A stretch of 64,000 nt of DNA from Pachyseris speciosa (lineage: Eukaryota > Cnidaria > Anthozoa > Scleractinia > Pachyseridae): assembly GCA_016490735.1 (NCBI GenBank), contig JAEMWC010000245.1, forward strand, positions 795,001 to 859,000, given 5' to 3'. Shown here one piece after another: positions 1 through 10,822 of the stretch (its first letter is position 1; every line of letters starts with the position of its first letter). The translations under genes were made by a program, and so were the position numbers. The notes under the pieces were generated by a model. That model saw only the letters and a program-made list of their open reading frames with translations, was not told the origin of the DNA and searched no databases.

Positions 1-60
1 CTAACCCTAATCCTAAGCCCAGCCACAACCTTAACAATAACCCTAGGTTTGAGTTAAGGA
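1..60. repeat. Degenerate telomere-like CCCTAA motifs
   Basis: The first 60 bases contain imperfect CTAACCCTAA / CCTAA / ATAACCCTAG words. They resemble the metazoan telomere unit but are not a clean tandem array. This could be an interstitial remnant or chance. Confidence 0.3.
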
Positions 61-483
61 TGGCCATTGCCTTTTGCTGGTGGTGTCAAATACCCAGGTC
101 ACGTGACGCAAAATGTTCCTTTAATCATGTTTTTATATGACTTGCAATTTTGCATATATTAATAACGTTTTCAAAAGTATCATGCATGAACACTTTTTAA
201 TATGAGGTGCAGAATTTGAAAGCGTTTATCGAATTTTATCCGAAACCTTTCTGTATTTGTTTTCGACGAATAATTGCATTATTATTATGAATTGAAATGA
301 TTTTAATTCGAATTAATTGTAGAAGAGAAGTCAGATCGTGGCGGATTGGCGTGAAGTCTTTCACTTAAATTGTTGATAAGAAAGTAAGAAACACCTATTT
401 AATGCAAAATTATTGCTCTTATTTGAGTTTGTTTTTTAGCAGAATGTATTTTTGTAAATATTGTTACTAAATGAGTAAATAAA
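61..483. other. Intergenic, nothing recognised
   Basis: AT-rich unique-looking sequence. I see no coding potential or repeat structure here. Confidence 0.4.

Positions 484-543
<60 letters not shown>
484..543. repeat. (ATT)n microsatellite
   Basis: About twenty uninterrupted ATT units. The same motif recurs at 44064-44137 and 44380-44445, and as TAA at 57350-57422. Confidence 0.95.
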
Positions 544-549
<6 letters not shown>

Positions 550-810
550 ATCATCTTCTCATGACGCTTACGCCCTGGCAGATGTTATGCCGCATTTATT
601 ATTATTCATGAGACAAGAAATATGAGTGATAGAAACCCACGTTTCGGTGCATCTTGCGCCAGTATCAAGGTTACATAATTAATGATAAAAAGCGGTTTAT
701 GAAAGGCTAAGTTGAAGCGAATTTGCATAAAAGAGTGCCAAGCTAATTACATGAATAGAGGGATTCGTTTCTAAAGAAACTGTGGTGTTGCGTCGGTGGG
801 GGAGTGAAAG

Positions 811-814
<4 letters not shown>

Positions 815-843
<29 letters not shown>

Positions 844-1328
844 ATAAATTGACCACCGTACAGGGATTCGATTAGCTGACGTTTCGAACGTTAGCCCTTC
901 GTCGGAGCGAATCCGGATTCGCTCCGACGAAGGGCTAACGTTCGAAGAAAAATTTGGTGGGGGTGTGCGGCCCGCTTCCTGAAACCCTTACCCTATTTCA
1001 GACCAAAATCTGCGATTTTCCCTACCCTATTTCAGACCTGACCAAAAATTTGATACCCTGTTTCAGACCTATTTCACCCACACGGTTAGCGTAAACAGAA
1101 CTTGAGAAGGGCTTTTGTGACTCTTTTGTTGATGGTCTTATCGCCTAATGATAAAGTAGCTTCTTCTGAAAAATATACTTAATTCAGGACTAGAGACCAA
1201 AATGGTTAAAATCGATACCCTATTTCAGACCAAAACGACTTAAAAAACTATACCCATTGGGGCCGCGCATACCTATATAGCCCATATAAGGGAGTACCCC
1301 CCCGGGGGGGGGGGGGCTAATCGAATCC

Positions 1329-1359
<31 letters not shown>

Positions 1360-1382
1360 CGTTGATAAACCAAATTTTCGTA
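815..1382. mobile_element. Composite bounded by inverted Penelope-like 3' termini
   Basis: The left edge (815-930) reads CGAAAATTTGGTTTATCAAC inward. The right edge (about 1312-1382) carries the same terminus in opposite orientation. This terminus also sits after a Penelope-like GIY-YIG fragment at 17800-18330 and at 4321-4456 and 58708-59150, so it is the 3' end of a PLE family. Between the edges, 960-1310 holds copies of a CCCTATTTCAGACC word and ends in a C7G13 run; this resembles the element at 9022-9872. There is no intact ORF. Region 544-814 to its left is unremarkable. Confidence 0.6.
883..946. repeat. Perfect 64-bp palindrome
   Basis: Two 32-base arms meet at ATCCGGAT with no spacer and no mismatch. 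The arms are PLE 3'-terminal sequence joined head to head. Confidence 0.95.
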
Positions 1383-2065
1383 ATTACTCGGGCTGCGCGC
1401 ATCTCGCGCGTCGCCCGGGTCTAAGATTACCGACGGTTCTTCTTTTTCGTCGTCGAGTATCATCCACAAAGTGCACTTCCGGCGTTTCTACGCAAGCGCT
1501 AACATTTTTAACAACAGTGATGCGTGTTGTCACGTATGGGGAAATGTCGATTCATCTTGTGTCTTTTGAAGTCTGAAAAAACAATAAGTTAAGAGAAGTG
1601 TCTATGCGAATGTTGCAAGTTCAACAGCGAGAAGAAAGTTTTTAACATGAGTAAACTTAACGGCAGATGGACTGCCGGGTTTCCTCGTCTCTGCTTCAGT
1701 AGACTGCGAGTAGTCCCCGGGAGTAGTCTCTAATTTTGGCGACGGATTGTGGGGGCACGTGCGCGCGCGAAGTTGCGAGGAGACGCGATGCGAGGGGAGC
1801 GCCAAAAATTAGAGACTACAGACAAAGGGAGTTTGACCTTTCACGGCCCAGTGATTCGGAAGTGTAAATCTCATATCAACAGCAAGAATGATGCCTGTTG
1901 TCACGTATCGGAAAACGTCGATTCACCTTGTGTCTTTGAAGTCTGAACAACTAATATGTTAAGAGAAGTGTCTATACGAATGTTTGCAAGTTCAACAGCG
2001 AGAAGAAAGCTTTTAACATGACCAAAATTTAACTCCAGATGGATTGCCGCCGTGTTCCCCGTATC
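1383..2065. repeat. Two direct copies of a ~170-bp dispersed repeat with an inner inverted repeat
   Basis: Segments around 1500-1660 and 1860-2030 share GTTGTCACGTAT, CCTTGTGTCTTT(T)GAAGTCTGA and AGAGAAGTGTCTATRCGAATG. A diverged relative in opposite orientation lies at 45590-45720. Between the copies, GTAGTCTCTAATTTTGGCG (about 1722-1742) is inverted at about 1799-1820, suggesting a small inserted hairpin element. Confidence 0.6.
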
Positions 2066-2069
2066 GGGT

Positions 2070-2502
2070 GTCTGGAGAACTCAGACCTAGAAAACTCAGA
2101 CCTCAGACCTCAGACCTAGAAAACTCAGACCCCCCCCCCCCCAAATCTGGAAAACTCAGACCCCCTCAAAACTATACAAATTTTCAAAGTCAAATAAACG
2201 TGGACAAAATAAATTATCGCCGTTCAGTGCGCTGAAATGTTACACCGTCTATTTATCGCAGATAACAAACACTTCACGTTATTATAATCGGCTCCGGAGC
2301 ACGAGACCTAGAAAACTCAGACCCCCCCCCCCCCCCCCCTCCCAAACTGGAAAACTCAGACTCCCTCATAACTATACAAATTTTCAAAGTGAAATAAACG
2401 TGGGCAAAATGAATTATCGCCGTTCATGAGGGGTCTGAGTTTTCCAGATTGGGGGGGTCTGAGTTTTCTAGGTCTTGTGCTTCGGAGCCGATTATAATCG
2501 GT
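2070..2502. repeat. CTAGAAAACTCAGACC minisatellite forming a foldback
   Basis: The word (C)CTAGAAAACTCAGACC recurs with C-runs. Arms 2281-2335 and 2445-2498 are inverted copies, with ATTATAATCGGCTCCGGAGC at the outer end. The inner sequence ACTATACAAATTTTCAAAGT (from about 2372) also occurs once upstream at about 2170. The long C-runs are typical slippage sites and may be mis-assembled. Confidence 0.75.
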
Positions 2503-2571
2503 GAGGGTAAAAGGCGGAATGAGTTTGCGGAATGGCATGTGGCATGACTTGCGGAATCGCATAATTATCTG

Positions 2572-4108
2572 GCATGTAATGTGTGTAAAATGGCGCGAAA
2601 AATTAATTCAACTGAAGGAGTTAATTATTCAACAGCCAAACGCAAGCTATGTAGCTGCCGATCTCGGTCACAACTACTCTTCACCGGGCTTACTTTCGTA
2701 TAAACATAACTTATGAACTCTTGAGGTGATTAAATTTGCCTTGAGTGTTGCTTTCATAGGATTAGCCTGTTCGCGAATGATATTTGCAGCGTATTTGTGA
2801 AGCTATGCACGAAAGAATCGTTCGACTGCGAGACAACAGAGACAAGCGAGCTTTTGCCATCTTGTCAATTTCAGAGTGTAGGTCAAACTCTTTTGGCAGT
2901 TTTGAAATTAAAATTTTATTTTTCCGGAGTCGATTGTAAGCGATTTAGGAACGGAGTCTCACAGAGGCTTATCAGTTATGGTTTTCAGAGTTTTACAGGA
3001 GTCTCAAATCGGTCGAGCTGCTTTTGTTGTTATGAGTATGAATAACTGAACTCTAGAAGATCGAGCGACAAACGAGGAAAATATTATAATCAGTTGCGAA
3101 CTGACTAATCCTATAAACGCAAACCTAAGACAAATCACTTCAAGCGGGTTCATTTGTAATATATTTATATGAAGTCTATCAAAGCACAAGTCCCCTCTAC
3201 AATGAAAACTTTCTCGGTCAAATCCAATTAGTTTTCAACATTTTGTTGTCGCTGAGATCAGCAACTACAGCTAACGACAAAATTGTTGAAACAGTTTACC
3301 CTTTCCCGCTGTCCCCCAATTTTGGGGTCACAGGATCTGCTGAGAGAATTGCGAGAAACAACACTGAGAGGGAAGGGGGAGCCGCCGAGCGTACAAAATA
3401 GCCCTTTGCTGTGCTGTCTCAAGTAATTTTGTCGCCGACTGTAGCTTAACATTGATTATTCACTGTGCTAGGCTAGGTTCAAGATTATTAACCGTAAAAT
3501 TATTATCTAGAAAAGGGGCTAGTTGTTGATCCCGGTAACAACAATTTGCTGAAAACAAATTGGATTTGACAGAGATATTTTATAACATCTGGTACCTTCG
3601 ATGAGACGACTTTTGAACGCGAGCACTGAGTTCAGTTATTCATATCATAACAAGAATTAGCAGCGCGACCGATGTGAGACTCTTGTAAAACTCGGAAAAC
3701 TATAACTTGAATAAGCCTCTACGGGGCTCCGTTCCTAAATCTCTTACAATCGACCCTGGAAAAATAAAATTTTATTTAATCCATTTCAAAACTGTCAAAG
3801 AGTTTGACCTACACTGTGAAATTGACAAGATGGCAAAAGCTCGCCTGTCTCGCAGCCGCGAACGATTCGCACAAATACACTGCAAATATCATTGACCAAC
3901 ACTCCCGAACAGACTAACCCTATGAAAGCAAAACTCAAGGTAAAATTTAATCACCTCAAGAGTTCATAAGAAAGCAAGCCCGGTGAAGAGTAGTTGTGAC
4001 CGAGATAGACAGCTAGCTTGTGTTAATATTCTCTGTGTTAGGCTGCAGAATAATTAACTCTTTCAGCTGAATTAATTTCTTCACGCCACTGTGCATACAT
4101 TACATTCT
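2572..4108. repeat. Foldback with ~600-bp diverged arms
   Basis: Arm 2572-3245 matches the reverse complement of arm 3530-4108 along most of its length. Shared words include GGTCACAACTACTCTTCACC and AAATAAAATTTTATTTTTCC-like sequence. The ~285-bp centre contains a second, weaker inverted pair (CGACAAAATT near 3277 and 3427). No ORF here looks genuine; short ORFs in the two arms are mirror images of one another. Confidence 0.75.
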
Positions 4109-4320
4109 ATGGAACGCCATGGTGGACAAAAGTGGTCGAGATTATTTTTAAGATCCAGTTCTCAGGGTGACAAGTCCAGATGTCATTCCATCAAGCGAGA
4201 TGCAAATCCACCCTTCGAGAATCTCATATCGATCTTGCGAGTTTCTTTCTTGTCGGTCGAGAATTTTTTATCGGTCGAGAAGTTTATTTGTCGGTCGAGA
4301 ATTTTTTCGTCGGTCGAGAA

Positions 4321-4403
4321 ATTATATAAACCATACACAACCCACAATTCCTCGATTCGCTCCGACGAAGGGCTAACGCTCGAAACGTCAGCTAATCGAA
4401 TCC

Positions 4404-4434
<31 letters not shown>

Positions 4435-4456
4435 GGTTGATAAACCAAATTTTCGA
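4321..4456 (+). mobile_element. PLE 3'-terminal fragment inserted in minisatellite
   Basis: It runs from TATATAAACCATACACAACC to AAACCAAATTTTCG and matches the end of the PLE at 17800-18330. Flanking GAGAAATT minisatellite units resume on both sides. Confidence 0.75.
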
Positions 4457-4784
4457 GAAATTTATTTGTCGGTCGAGAATTTTTTCGTCGGTCGAGAATT
4501 TTTTCGTCGGTTGAGAAATTTTTGGTCGGTCGAGAATTTTTCTTGACTCGAAAATTATTTGTCGGTGGAGTAAATTTTTGTCATTCGAAATTTTTTTGTC
4601 GGTGCAGAATTTGAGTGTGATAACGCAAGGGGTGAGGTGGCCGCACAATCCCTACCGGCGTGAAATATATTTTGTAACCTTTTATATTTTTGCTCTAACG
4701 AGTAGATCCTTCAAGGATTTCCCTTTCTTATATGAAAGGATAGGTGGTTGTTTGAATATCTGGCGAAGTAGCGGTTGATTTTGT

Positions 4785-5460
4785 ATGTGGGACATAAGTA
4801 AACCCGACATTGAAACTTTCATCGAACAAGGAAATTCACATCACCCAACTATCAAATTCACGGCCGATATCTCTGACACTGAGACTGTGTTCCTAGACAC
4901 GGTTATATACAAAGGCAACAGATTCAAGGAACAATCGACCCTTGATATAAGAACACATTTTAAGCCAACGGAAACCTTCCAGTACACACATTTCACCTCT
5001 TGCCACCCACCAAGTGTCAAAAATGGATTCGTGAAGGGCGAATCGGTTAAGAATCCTTAGAACAAACTCCTCAAAAGCTACTTTTGAAGAGAACATTTCA
5101 AACTTCAAGAAACACTTGGTGGACAGAGGTTACCCACGCAATCTAATAGACAAAATCCTATCAGGAATAAAATTCACAGGAAGAGCTACAGCGCTTAAAC
5201 AGAACAACAAAGAAAAGAAAGAAATCTTGCCTTTTGTAAACAATATCGACCATCAATATCCAATTTAAAAGAAGCCTTACTCAAAAAATGGCACCTCATA
5301 CAAAATCAACCGCTACTTCGCCAGATATTCAAACAACCACCTATCCTTTCATATAAGAAAGGGAAATCCTTGAAGGATCTACTCGTTAGAGCAAAAATAT
5401 AAAAGGTTACAAAATATATTTCACGCCGGTAGGGATTGTGCGGCCTGTCACCCCTTGCGT
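4785..5460 (+). pseudogene. Penelope-like reverse transcriptase, thumb/C-terminal fragment
   Basis: The + strand encodes THFKPTETFQYTHFTSCHPP, then after a frame change RGYPRNLIDKIL, and then QPLLRQIF...KGKSLKDLLVRAK. These are the conserved blocks after the palm domain and before the GIY-YIG nuclease in Penelope-like elements. At least two frameshifts and stops break it; the palm and GIY-YIG domains are absent. It forms the centre and right arm of the 4155-5780 foldback. An inverted partial copy of its 3' part lies in the left arm. Confidence 0.75.
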
Positions 5461-5791
5461 TATCACACTCAAATTCTACACCGACAAAAAAATTTCGAAT
5501 GACAAAAATTTTCTCCACCGACAAATAATTTTCGAGTCAAGAAAAATTCTCGACCGACCAAAAATTTCTCGACCGACGAAAAAATTCTCGACCGACAAAT
5601 AAATTTCTCGACCGACGAAAAAATTCTCGACCGACAAATAAATTTCTCGACCGATAAAAAATTCTCGACCGACAAGAAAGAAACTCGCAAGATCGATATG
5701 AGATTCTCGAAGGGTGGATTTGCATCTCGCTTGATGAAATGACATCCGGGCTTGTCACCCTTCCGCCTTTTACCCTCACCGGATTATAATA

Positions 5792-6020
5792 ACATGAGAC
5801 GACAAACGAGAAGTGTTTGTAAACAGTTTCACTCTGCTAATTAATTTTCTACTCACATTTCACCGAGACGTACTCCATTAACGTTTATGCGAAAAAATCC
5901 TACATCGTTCGATAAGCGTTTCCTTTCTCAAACAATTATCCATCGAAGCGAAAACAAGTGTGCTTAGTTTTTTTTTGGAATCAATACACTATTTTTATCA
6001 CCTTGCAAAACGATAAACTC
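5792..6020. other. Nothing recognised
   Basis: AT-rich, with no supported gene. Confidence 0.4.
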
Positions 6021-6085
6021 TGTGGCCTAAAGGTCACTGTTCTTGCCTGTGACGCAGCTAATCCGGGTTCGATGCCTTTAGCTGC
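6021..6085 (+). repeat. tRNA-like Pol III promoter (SINE-like)
   Basis: TGGCCTAAAGG fits the A-box consensus. About 34 bases downstream, GGTTCGATGCC fits the B-box with one mismatch. No clean cloverleaf was found, so this is more likely a tRNA-derived SINE head than a gene. A SINE tail was not identified. Confidence 0.35.
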
Positions 6086-7107
6086 CTTTAGGGGTATATG
6101 TCACGGGCTTTATTTTTCTGTTTCTCTTTTTCTTGTTCTTTTAGAAATATTTTTTACAAGTGTTATAATTATTGTTCTCAATGGCTGAGCTGTATTTTAG
6201 AGGAATATATGTTGATAGGGGTCTAAAGAAATAGACTCCAACACAAGCTAAACACAATGCGTCCGATGTAAGAAAGACAGACTTCCCTCTATTCTTTTGT
6301 TTAGCGCTAAGTTAGGGATACAATACTGTTTTTTGCAAGCCCGAGTTTAGGCTAATTGTAGCCTCTTGTTACATAAATACTTTAGCACGAAGAGAATCAG
6401 ACTGTACATTCAGTGCTGGTTTAAGATCTTGAATACAAAGCATTTCATTAACAAGGCAGTCAAAATTTGTTCGTGCATTTCTTGATTACATTGAAGCGTG
6501 CTAAGAAAGTTCGGAACAGCAGTGTTATGTTCTTTGGAATAATGCTTGTAAATAGATGACAGACACTGCAGCATCCTGATCTATCTGGATGACGTCGTCG
6601 GTGTGCTGTTTAGGCTGATCCACTGCGACTCTCGAGTTGATAAACCTATAGATCGTTTTCACTGTCACGCAATAAAAAAATAAATCGAAAACCATCCAGT
6701 AGAAAAAGCTAAGAAATTGTGATGTTATAGAAGATAAATAAATAAGACACTTGTCCAGGTTTTAGGCCTGTTCGTTTCCTCAAACTTCAGATATTCGTCG
6801 AAATGTGTCGCAGAAATTGACAGAGCCCAGTATGAAAACGCCATATATGTGTACATCCGTGGTACACAAATATGGCGACCCGAAAATAGTGTAAACGTCT
6901 GGAACTTACTTTGGCTATCTAGGCGACTGATCATCAGTACTGAAAAAACAAGCATTTACAGAAGCACTTTTTCGAATGCTCTAACCTCTAAAAGGGCTCA
7001 AAATCATGAGATTAGTATATATTTTTCAACAAACTGGATCGAAGCCTTGTGTCACGCACCTCCATAACCCGGAAATTCACAATGCTCTGGTTTCCAAACG
7101 AAGCACG
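6086..7107. other. Intergenic; one isolated RT-like motif
   Basis: Nothing gene-like overall. At 6577-6616 (+) the reading LIYLDDVVG resembles a YxDD reverse-transcriptase box, but no flanking blocks support it. Confidence 0.35.
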
Positions 7108-8650
7108 CTATTGAGCTGTAAAATTGTAAACAGAGATAAATATGCCGTCGCTTATGCCTGATGGGGATAAAAACTTTGGTGCATCTTTAGTTGTGATGAC
7201 GTCAGGTGAAAACGATCTATTGATGACGGAATCAATAAGGTGATTCGGATACCTCAGCTTACGGAAAACTCCTCTCAAGCGTTCACACCCTTCTGAGAAA
7301 TGCGCCCAAGATGATGATAGCCGGTGCGCACGATCAAGCATGGTAACAAGCAAACCATGCTTGTAGCGGCTGTCCACATGGCTATGATAGTGCAGGAGTA
7401 GCCCTGTTTTTGTCGGCTTCACGTAAACCTTTGTTTCAACACATGGAGCGCGATTTAGAAGCTGCACACTCTTTTTTTTATAAGAATATATTTTATAAGA
7501 ATATCGAAGCTGAAATTTGCGAGATTTTAAGACTATTTTAAGAATAAATCTGAGGCTGAAATTGTGAAAAGAATATAATTTCGTGCGTTGAAAATCTGTA
7601 AATAATATCTGTAAATAATGATATGTTTTTACTTAACTTTTTACTTTAACTAGCTAGCAATAGCAAAATGTTCAATGATGAGCGGTACCGGTAATGTGCA
7701 GTACAAAATAGCAAACACTTAACTTGATATGGGATACCCCAATACGTCCTTAAACGGAAATGTCATAAGCTATAATTAAGAATATTACAAGAATATTTTC
7801 AACCTAAAATCGACAGAAAAATAGGAATATTCAGCCTGGGCCGGAAAAACAAAAGTGTACCCCAAGGAATGGGAGCATCCCATTTTCCTCTACCTCCATA
7901 GTGAAACTCACGGCGCTATGGGCATGGTTCAAGGTATCCAAAAATGCTGTACCTGTTGCCAGATCTGGCATCCTGATCTAGTCATGACTAGAGTGTCATC
8001 TACGTAGCGGCGGCAAAATTCTGGGAGTTTTCCTTGACTTTTTAGGGACCCTTCAATAGAGCACTTGAATACATTAGCCAAAAGGGGTCCAAGGGAAGCC
8101 CCATAGCTACTCCATCGGCCTTTTCGTATAGGGCCCCGTCGATCTGAAACAGCTGCCCCTTTGTACCAACGTGTAGAAGATCAACAAGATCAGTTCTGGT
8201 CAAGTTTAGATCATAGGTGTCATTGAACCAGTTGTTCTCGAAAGCTTTGGGTGCCAGGATGTCAATTGTTTCGTCTAGGGGTACATTTGTGAAGAGCGAT
8301 GAGACGTCATAAGAGACCAAGGAATTTGCTTGTGTCGTTCACAGAGGCATCCGATAACAAACCCAGATATTCCTGCTTATCCATCACGACTACACCTGAT
8401 CCTTTGTCTGGTTTGGTGATAACGATGTCATCGCGTCTCTAACTCTTCGATGGCTACTAGGAGTGCCTTTGGGGGACGTGCGCGTTTCCGTTCAATGTAG
8501 TTGAGAGCGACAGATCGAAGTATAGTGGCAGCCAGTTCTTTCATTTTCTCATCGGGGAGACTACGACGTTTCAGGCTCCAATAGGCTTTCTCAAAGGATG
8601 CTTTTACCTCTATTGGACATACAACTCATCAAGGCGGTTTTAAGGCGGTA
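7108..8650 (-). pseudogene. Penelope-like reverse transcriptase, broken
   Basis: Read on the - strand from 8650 downward, the PLE blocks appear in order. First comes IVITKPDKGSGVVVMDKQEY (about 8430-8370), then SYDVSSLFTNVPLDETID (about 8310), then YEKADGVAMGLPLDP (about 8120). The catalytic RRYVDDTLVMTR (about 8010-7975) follows, then ENGMLPFLG (about 7890), and finally QLLNRAPCVETKVYVKPT and the thumb region (7466-7108). YVDD is the RT active site. Frameshifts and stops separate the blocks, and a ~390-bp insertion (7468-7857) splits FLG from QLLNRAP. The GIY-YIG domain is missing at the 3' side. Confidence 0.85.
7468..7857. mobile_element. ~390-bp AT-rich MITE inserted in the PLE
   Basis: It interrupts conserved PLE coding sequence exactly between two adjacent motifs. 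Its ends show weak inverted similarity (ACACTCTTTTTTTT versus ACACTTTTGTTTTT). ATAAGAATAT words recur inside. The superfamily is unclear. Confidence 0.5.
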
Positions 8651-9021
8651 CTTAACCTAAACACCGTTTTTGCGTCTCTGAACATCGATTTAACGTTAAT
8701 ATCTCGATCGCGTTTCAAGCAATCCAGAATCTCTGCTCATCCCACGAAGCTGTATTGTGGGATATTTTGTGAAATTTTTGGGCATATTTGGGAAGGGATA
8801 ATTTTTCTAGAAGGATTTGTTAAATTTAGGGAAATAGGGAATGATGAAGATTAATTTAATATTGAAGTTTTCTTTACCGTCTGTTCAACATGACAGTTCC
8901 AGCGCAGTTTATCCTGTTGCCATACCCCCAGTAGCTTAAACGTTGATACCGCTTTCCAAACATGCGTCATTTATTCGTAGGGGGTCCGGCTCGATAGAGT
9001 TCTTACAAAACGAGATCGGGC
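8651..9021. other. Nothing recognised
   Basis: This may include the 5' end of the PLE; no further motif was found. Confidence 0.35.
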
Positions 9022-9872
9022 AGGGGGGTACTCCCTATAATGGCCTATACGGGGAGTCTCCGCCCGAAAGGGGTACCTTTTCCACGCTTCAGGTATGTGA
9101 AAGGGTAGAGATTCCACCAGTCGAAGTATATGAAAGGGTAGGGAAATCTGTCATTAAGGTATTTAAAAGGACCTTTCATTAAAATATTTCGAACACACAA
9201 ACCTTACGACTGTACTGAAAACGTAAAGCTTGTGGGATGTGGCTGGAGTGACAAGGATACTTCACAAATTAATGTGATCAAGTAAACTGAAACCACTCAA
9301 AAGGCACTAAGGCCACAAGGTAGCGGGCATTACCCCTTAAATCTACCAAAGCAAAGATTGAGCCCAAGCATTAGCAGCCATGGACAGTGCCTTTTGAGTG
9401 GCTTCAGCTTACTTGATCACATTAATTTGTGAAGTATCCTTGTCACTCCAGCCACATCCCACAAGCTTTGCTTGTTTTTTTGATATGTGGGTACTTGAGT
9501 CTGAGCATTAGCTATGCCTAACAAGGCCGAAACAGCTGTCCATGGCTGCTAATGCTTGGGCTCAATCTTTGCTTTGATAGATTTAAGGGGTAATACCCGC
9601 TACCTTGTGGCCTTAGTGCCTTTTGAGTGGCTTCAGCTTACTTGATCACATTAATTTGTGAAGTATCCTTACGACTGTACTGTTTTCATTCATTGAACGC
9701 TACATGGAAATGACAAGAAGACTTCCTGTTTTAGGTAAACGAAAGAGGTACCATTTGTAAATGGAAGGTATACGAAAGAGATACCTTTTCTGCCAGAAAT
9801 GGTATATCAAAGGGTAAGGGGTCGGACCTCCCCGTACAATTTGTTTTAGTACTCCCCCGGGGGGGGGGGGGA
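9022..9872. mobile_element. G-run foldback element with a nested insertion
   Basis: The arms are about 9022-9201 and 9683-9872. Left starts GGGGGGTACTCCCT and right ends AGTACTCCCCCGGGGG. Inner words (GAAAGGGTA, AGGTATACGAAAGAG-like) recur on both sides. It is related to 960-1310. A second palindromic unit, 9202-9682, sits in the centre. Confidence 0.6.
9202..9682. repeat. Nested foldback flanked by a 16-bp direct repeat
   Basis: CCTTACGACTGTACTG is present identically at 9202-9217 and 9667-9682. Between them, arm 9225-9388 is followed by two inverted copies: a partial one at 9390-9478 and a longer one at 9533-9670. Shared words include ACTTGATCACATTAATTTGT. The flanking repeat may be a target duplication or part of the element ends. 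Confidence 0.75.
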
Positions 9873-9892
9873 GGGGGAGGGAGGGGGTGAGG

Positions 9893-10060
9893 AACGAGAT
9901 CCACATATCCTTTAATGGCTTTCTTTGGGTTCAATAGCATATTATTTTTGGTTGCCCAGTTCTGAAGACCATCAGGTGCGTCCTGAATATTTGAGGATTC
10001 ACCATTTGGTATACTTTCAAATGCTGTGCAGTCGAAGTGCGTGGAGATCTCGACAAACAA
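9893..10060 (-). pseudogene. LINE (non-LTR) reverse transcriptase fragment
   Basis: The - strand reads DCTAFESI...ESSNIQDAPDGLQNW followed by TKNNMLLNPKK. This is the conserved block just after the YADD box in jockey/CR1-type reverse transcriptases. Only about 55 codons are recognisable. The 5' flank (10061-10260) keeps an open frame but shows no recognisable domain. Confidence 0.65.
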
Positions 10061-10753
10061 AGGGCAAGTGTATATAGAGTTTCGGCACCCAATGAGACGT
10101 TTTGGTAGATATCAAGTGGGTGGAGGGTAGTTCGCCTTGGGCTTTCGGCGTCGATTAAAGAGTACACTCGGATTTTCGTAACTGAAACCGGGCTGTACAC
10201 TACTACACAGACATATGCGTTTTCATTTGCACGCATTGCGACCAAACGCTCCCACAATTCCTTCTGTATCGTACCCAGTTTCGCGCCTTACGGGTTAAAC
10301 AGGTTCACAAACAAACTGAAACAAATATCAGCTTATACAATTTTTGGTTTTGAGTGTTTGCCCGTTCCTAATGGCGAAGAAAATGCTGGATTGTTATCAG
10401 CGCTCTTAGAAGGACCGAAAACGACCATAAACTGTGAGTAATTTTTGTACGTTAGAAGCAGTTTTAAAATCAATCGCTATAGCGCTTCTGCACGTCGAGG
10501 TTGTGTTTACACCTGTTTCTTATATATAAGCTTAAGCTCAAAAACGTTAAGCTTAAAAAGTTTTGCTCAAACTTAAGCTTAGTCTTAAGTTATATATTTT
10601 TAACTCGGTCGTGAAGAAAAGATTATGTATTCAAGGAAAAACAATGATACGACCGTGTACTGCAACAATTAAGCTTAATTTGCCAGACCAACTTCAAAAA
10701 TAATCAGTCAAGTATCAAGCTTTTCGATTGGTTCGGTCCTATTGATCGATGAA
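10061..10753. other. Intergenic; cluster of TTAAGCTTAA-type palindromes
   Basis: 10521-10605 contains repeated AAGCTTAA / TTAAGCTT words and near-symmetrical sequence. Otherwise nothing is recognised. Confidence 0.4.
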
Positions 10754-10822
10754 AATCACAGATTATGCCAGGGCCGCTTGCGGCCTGCAGTATAAGATGG
10801 ATTATACGAAGATAAAGGAGGC

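Larger units (their letters stand above)
4155..5780. repeat. Foldback with minisatellite arms
   Basis: Arms 4155-4790 and 5306-5775 are inverted copies. Each contains an 18-21 bp minisatellite based on GGTCGAGAATTTTTTCGTC (4245-4620 and 5480-5690). The left arm is interrupted by a PLE terminus at 4321-4456. The inner ends of both arms are the 3' coding end of a PLE reverse transcriptase. Confidence 0.8.
2491..5791. mobile_element. Nested inverted-repeat block, outer ends inverted
   Basis: The left end (2491-2516: ATTATAATC, then GGTGAGGGTAAAAGGCGGAA) is repeated inverted at about 5763-5791. Inside are two further foldbacks (2572-4108 and 4155-5780) and PLE scraps. This looks like a non-autonomous foldback element that captured or received other elements; the superfamily cannot be told. 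Confidence 0.5.

Noticed and set aside
1..60. True chromosome end
   Set aside because: Motifs are too degenerate and short for a telomere.
2044..2562. ORFs with RPRKLRP repeats on both strands
   Set aside because: Direct translation of the CTAGAAAACTCAGACC minisatellite.
6577..6616. LIYLDDVVG, a possible retrotransposon YxDD box
   Set aside because: No other reverse-transcriptase block in any frame within 500 bp; probably chance or beyond recognition.
7108..8320. Treating the two long ORFs as separate genes
   Set aside because: They are parts of one PLE reverse transcriptase split by an inserted MITE and frameshifts.
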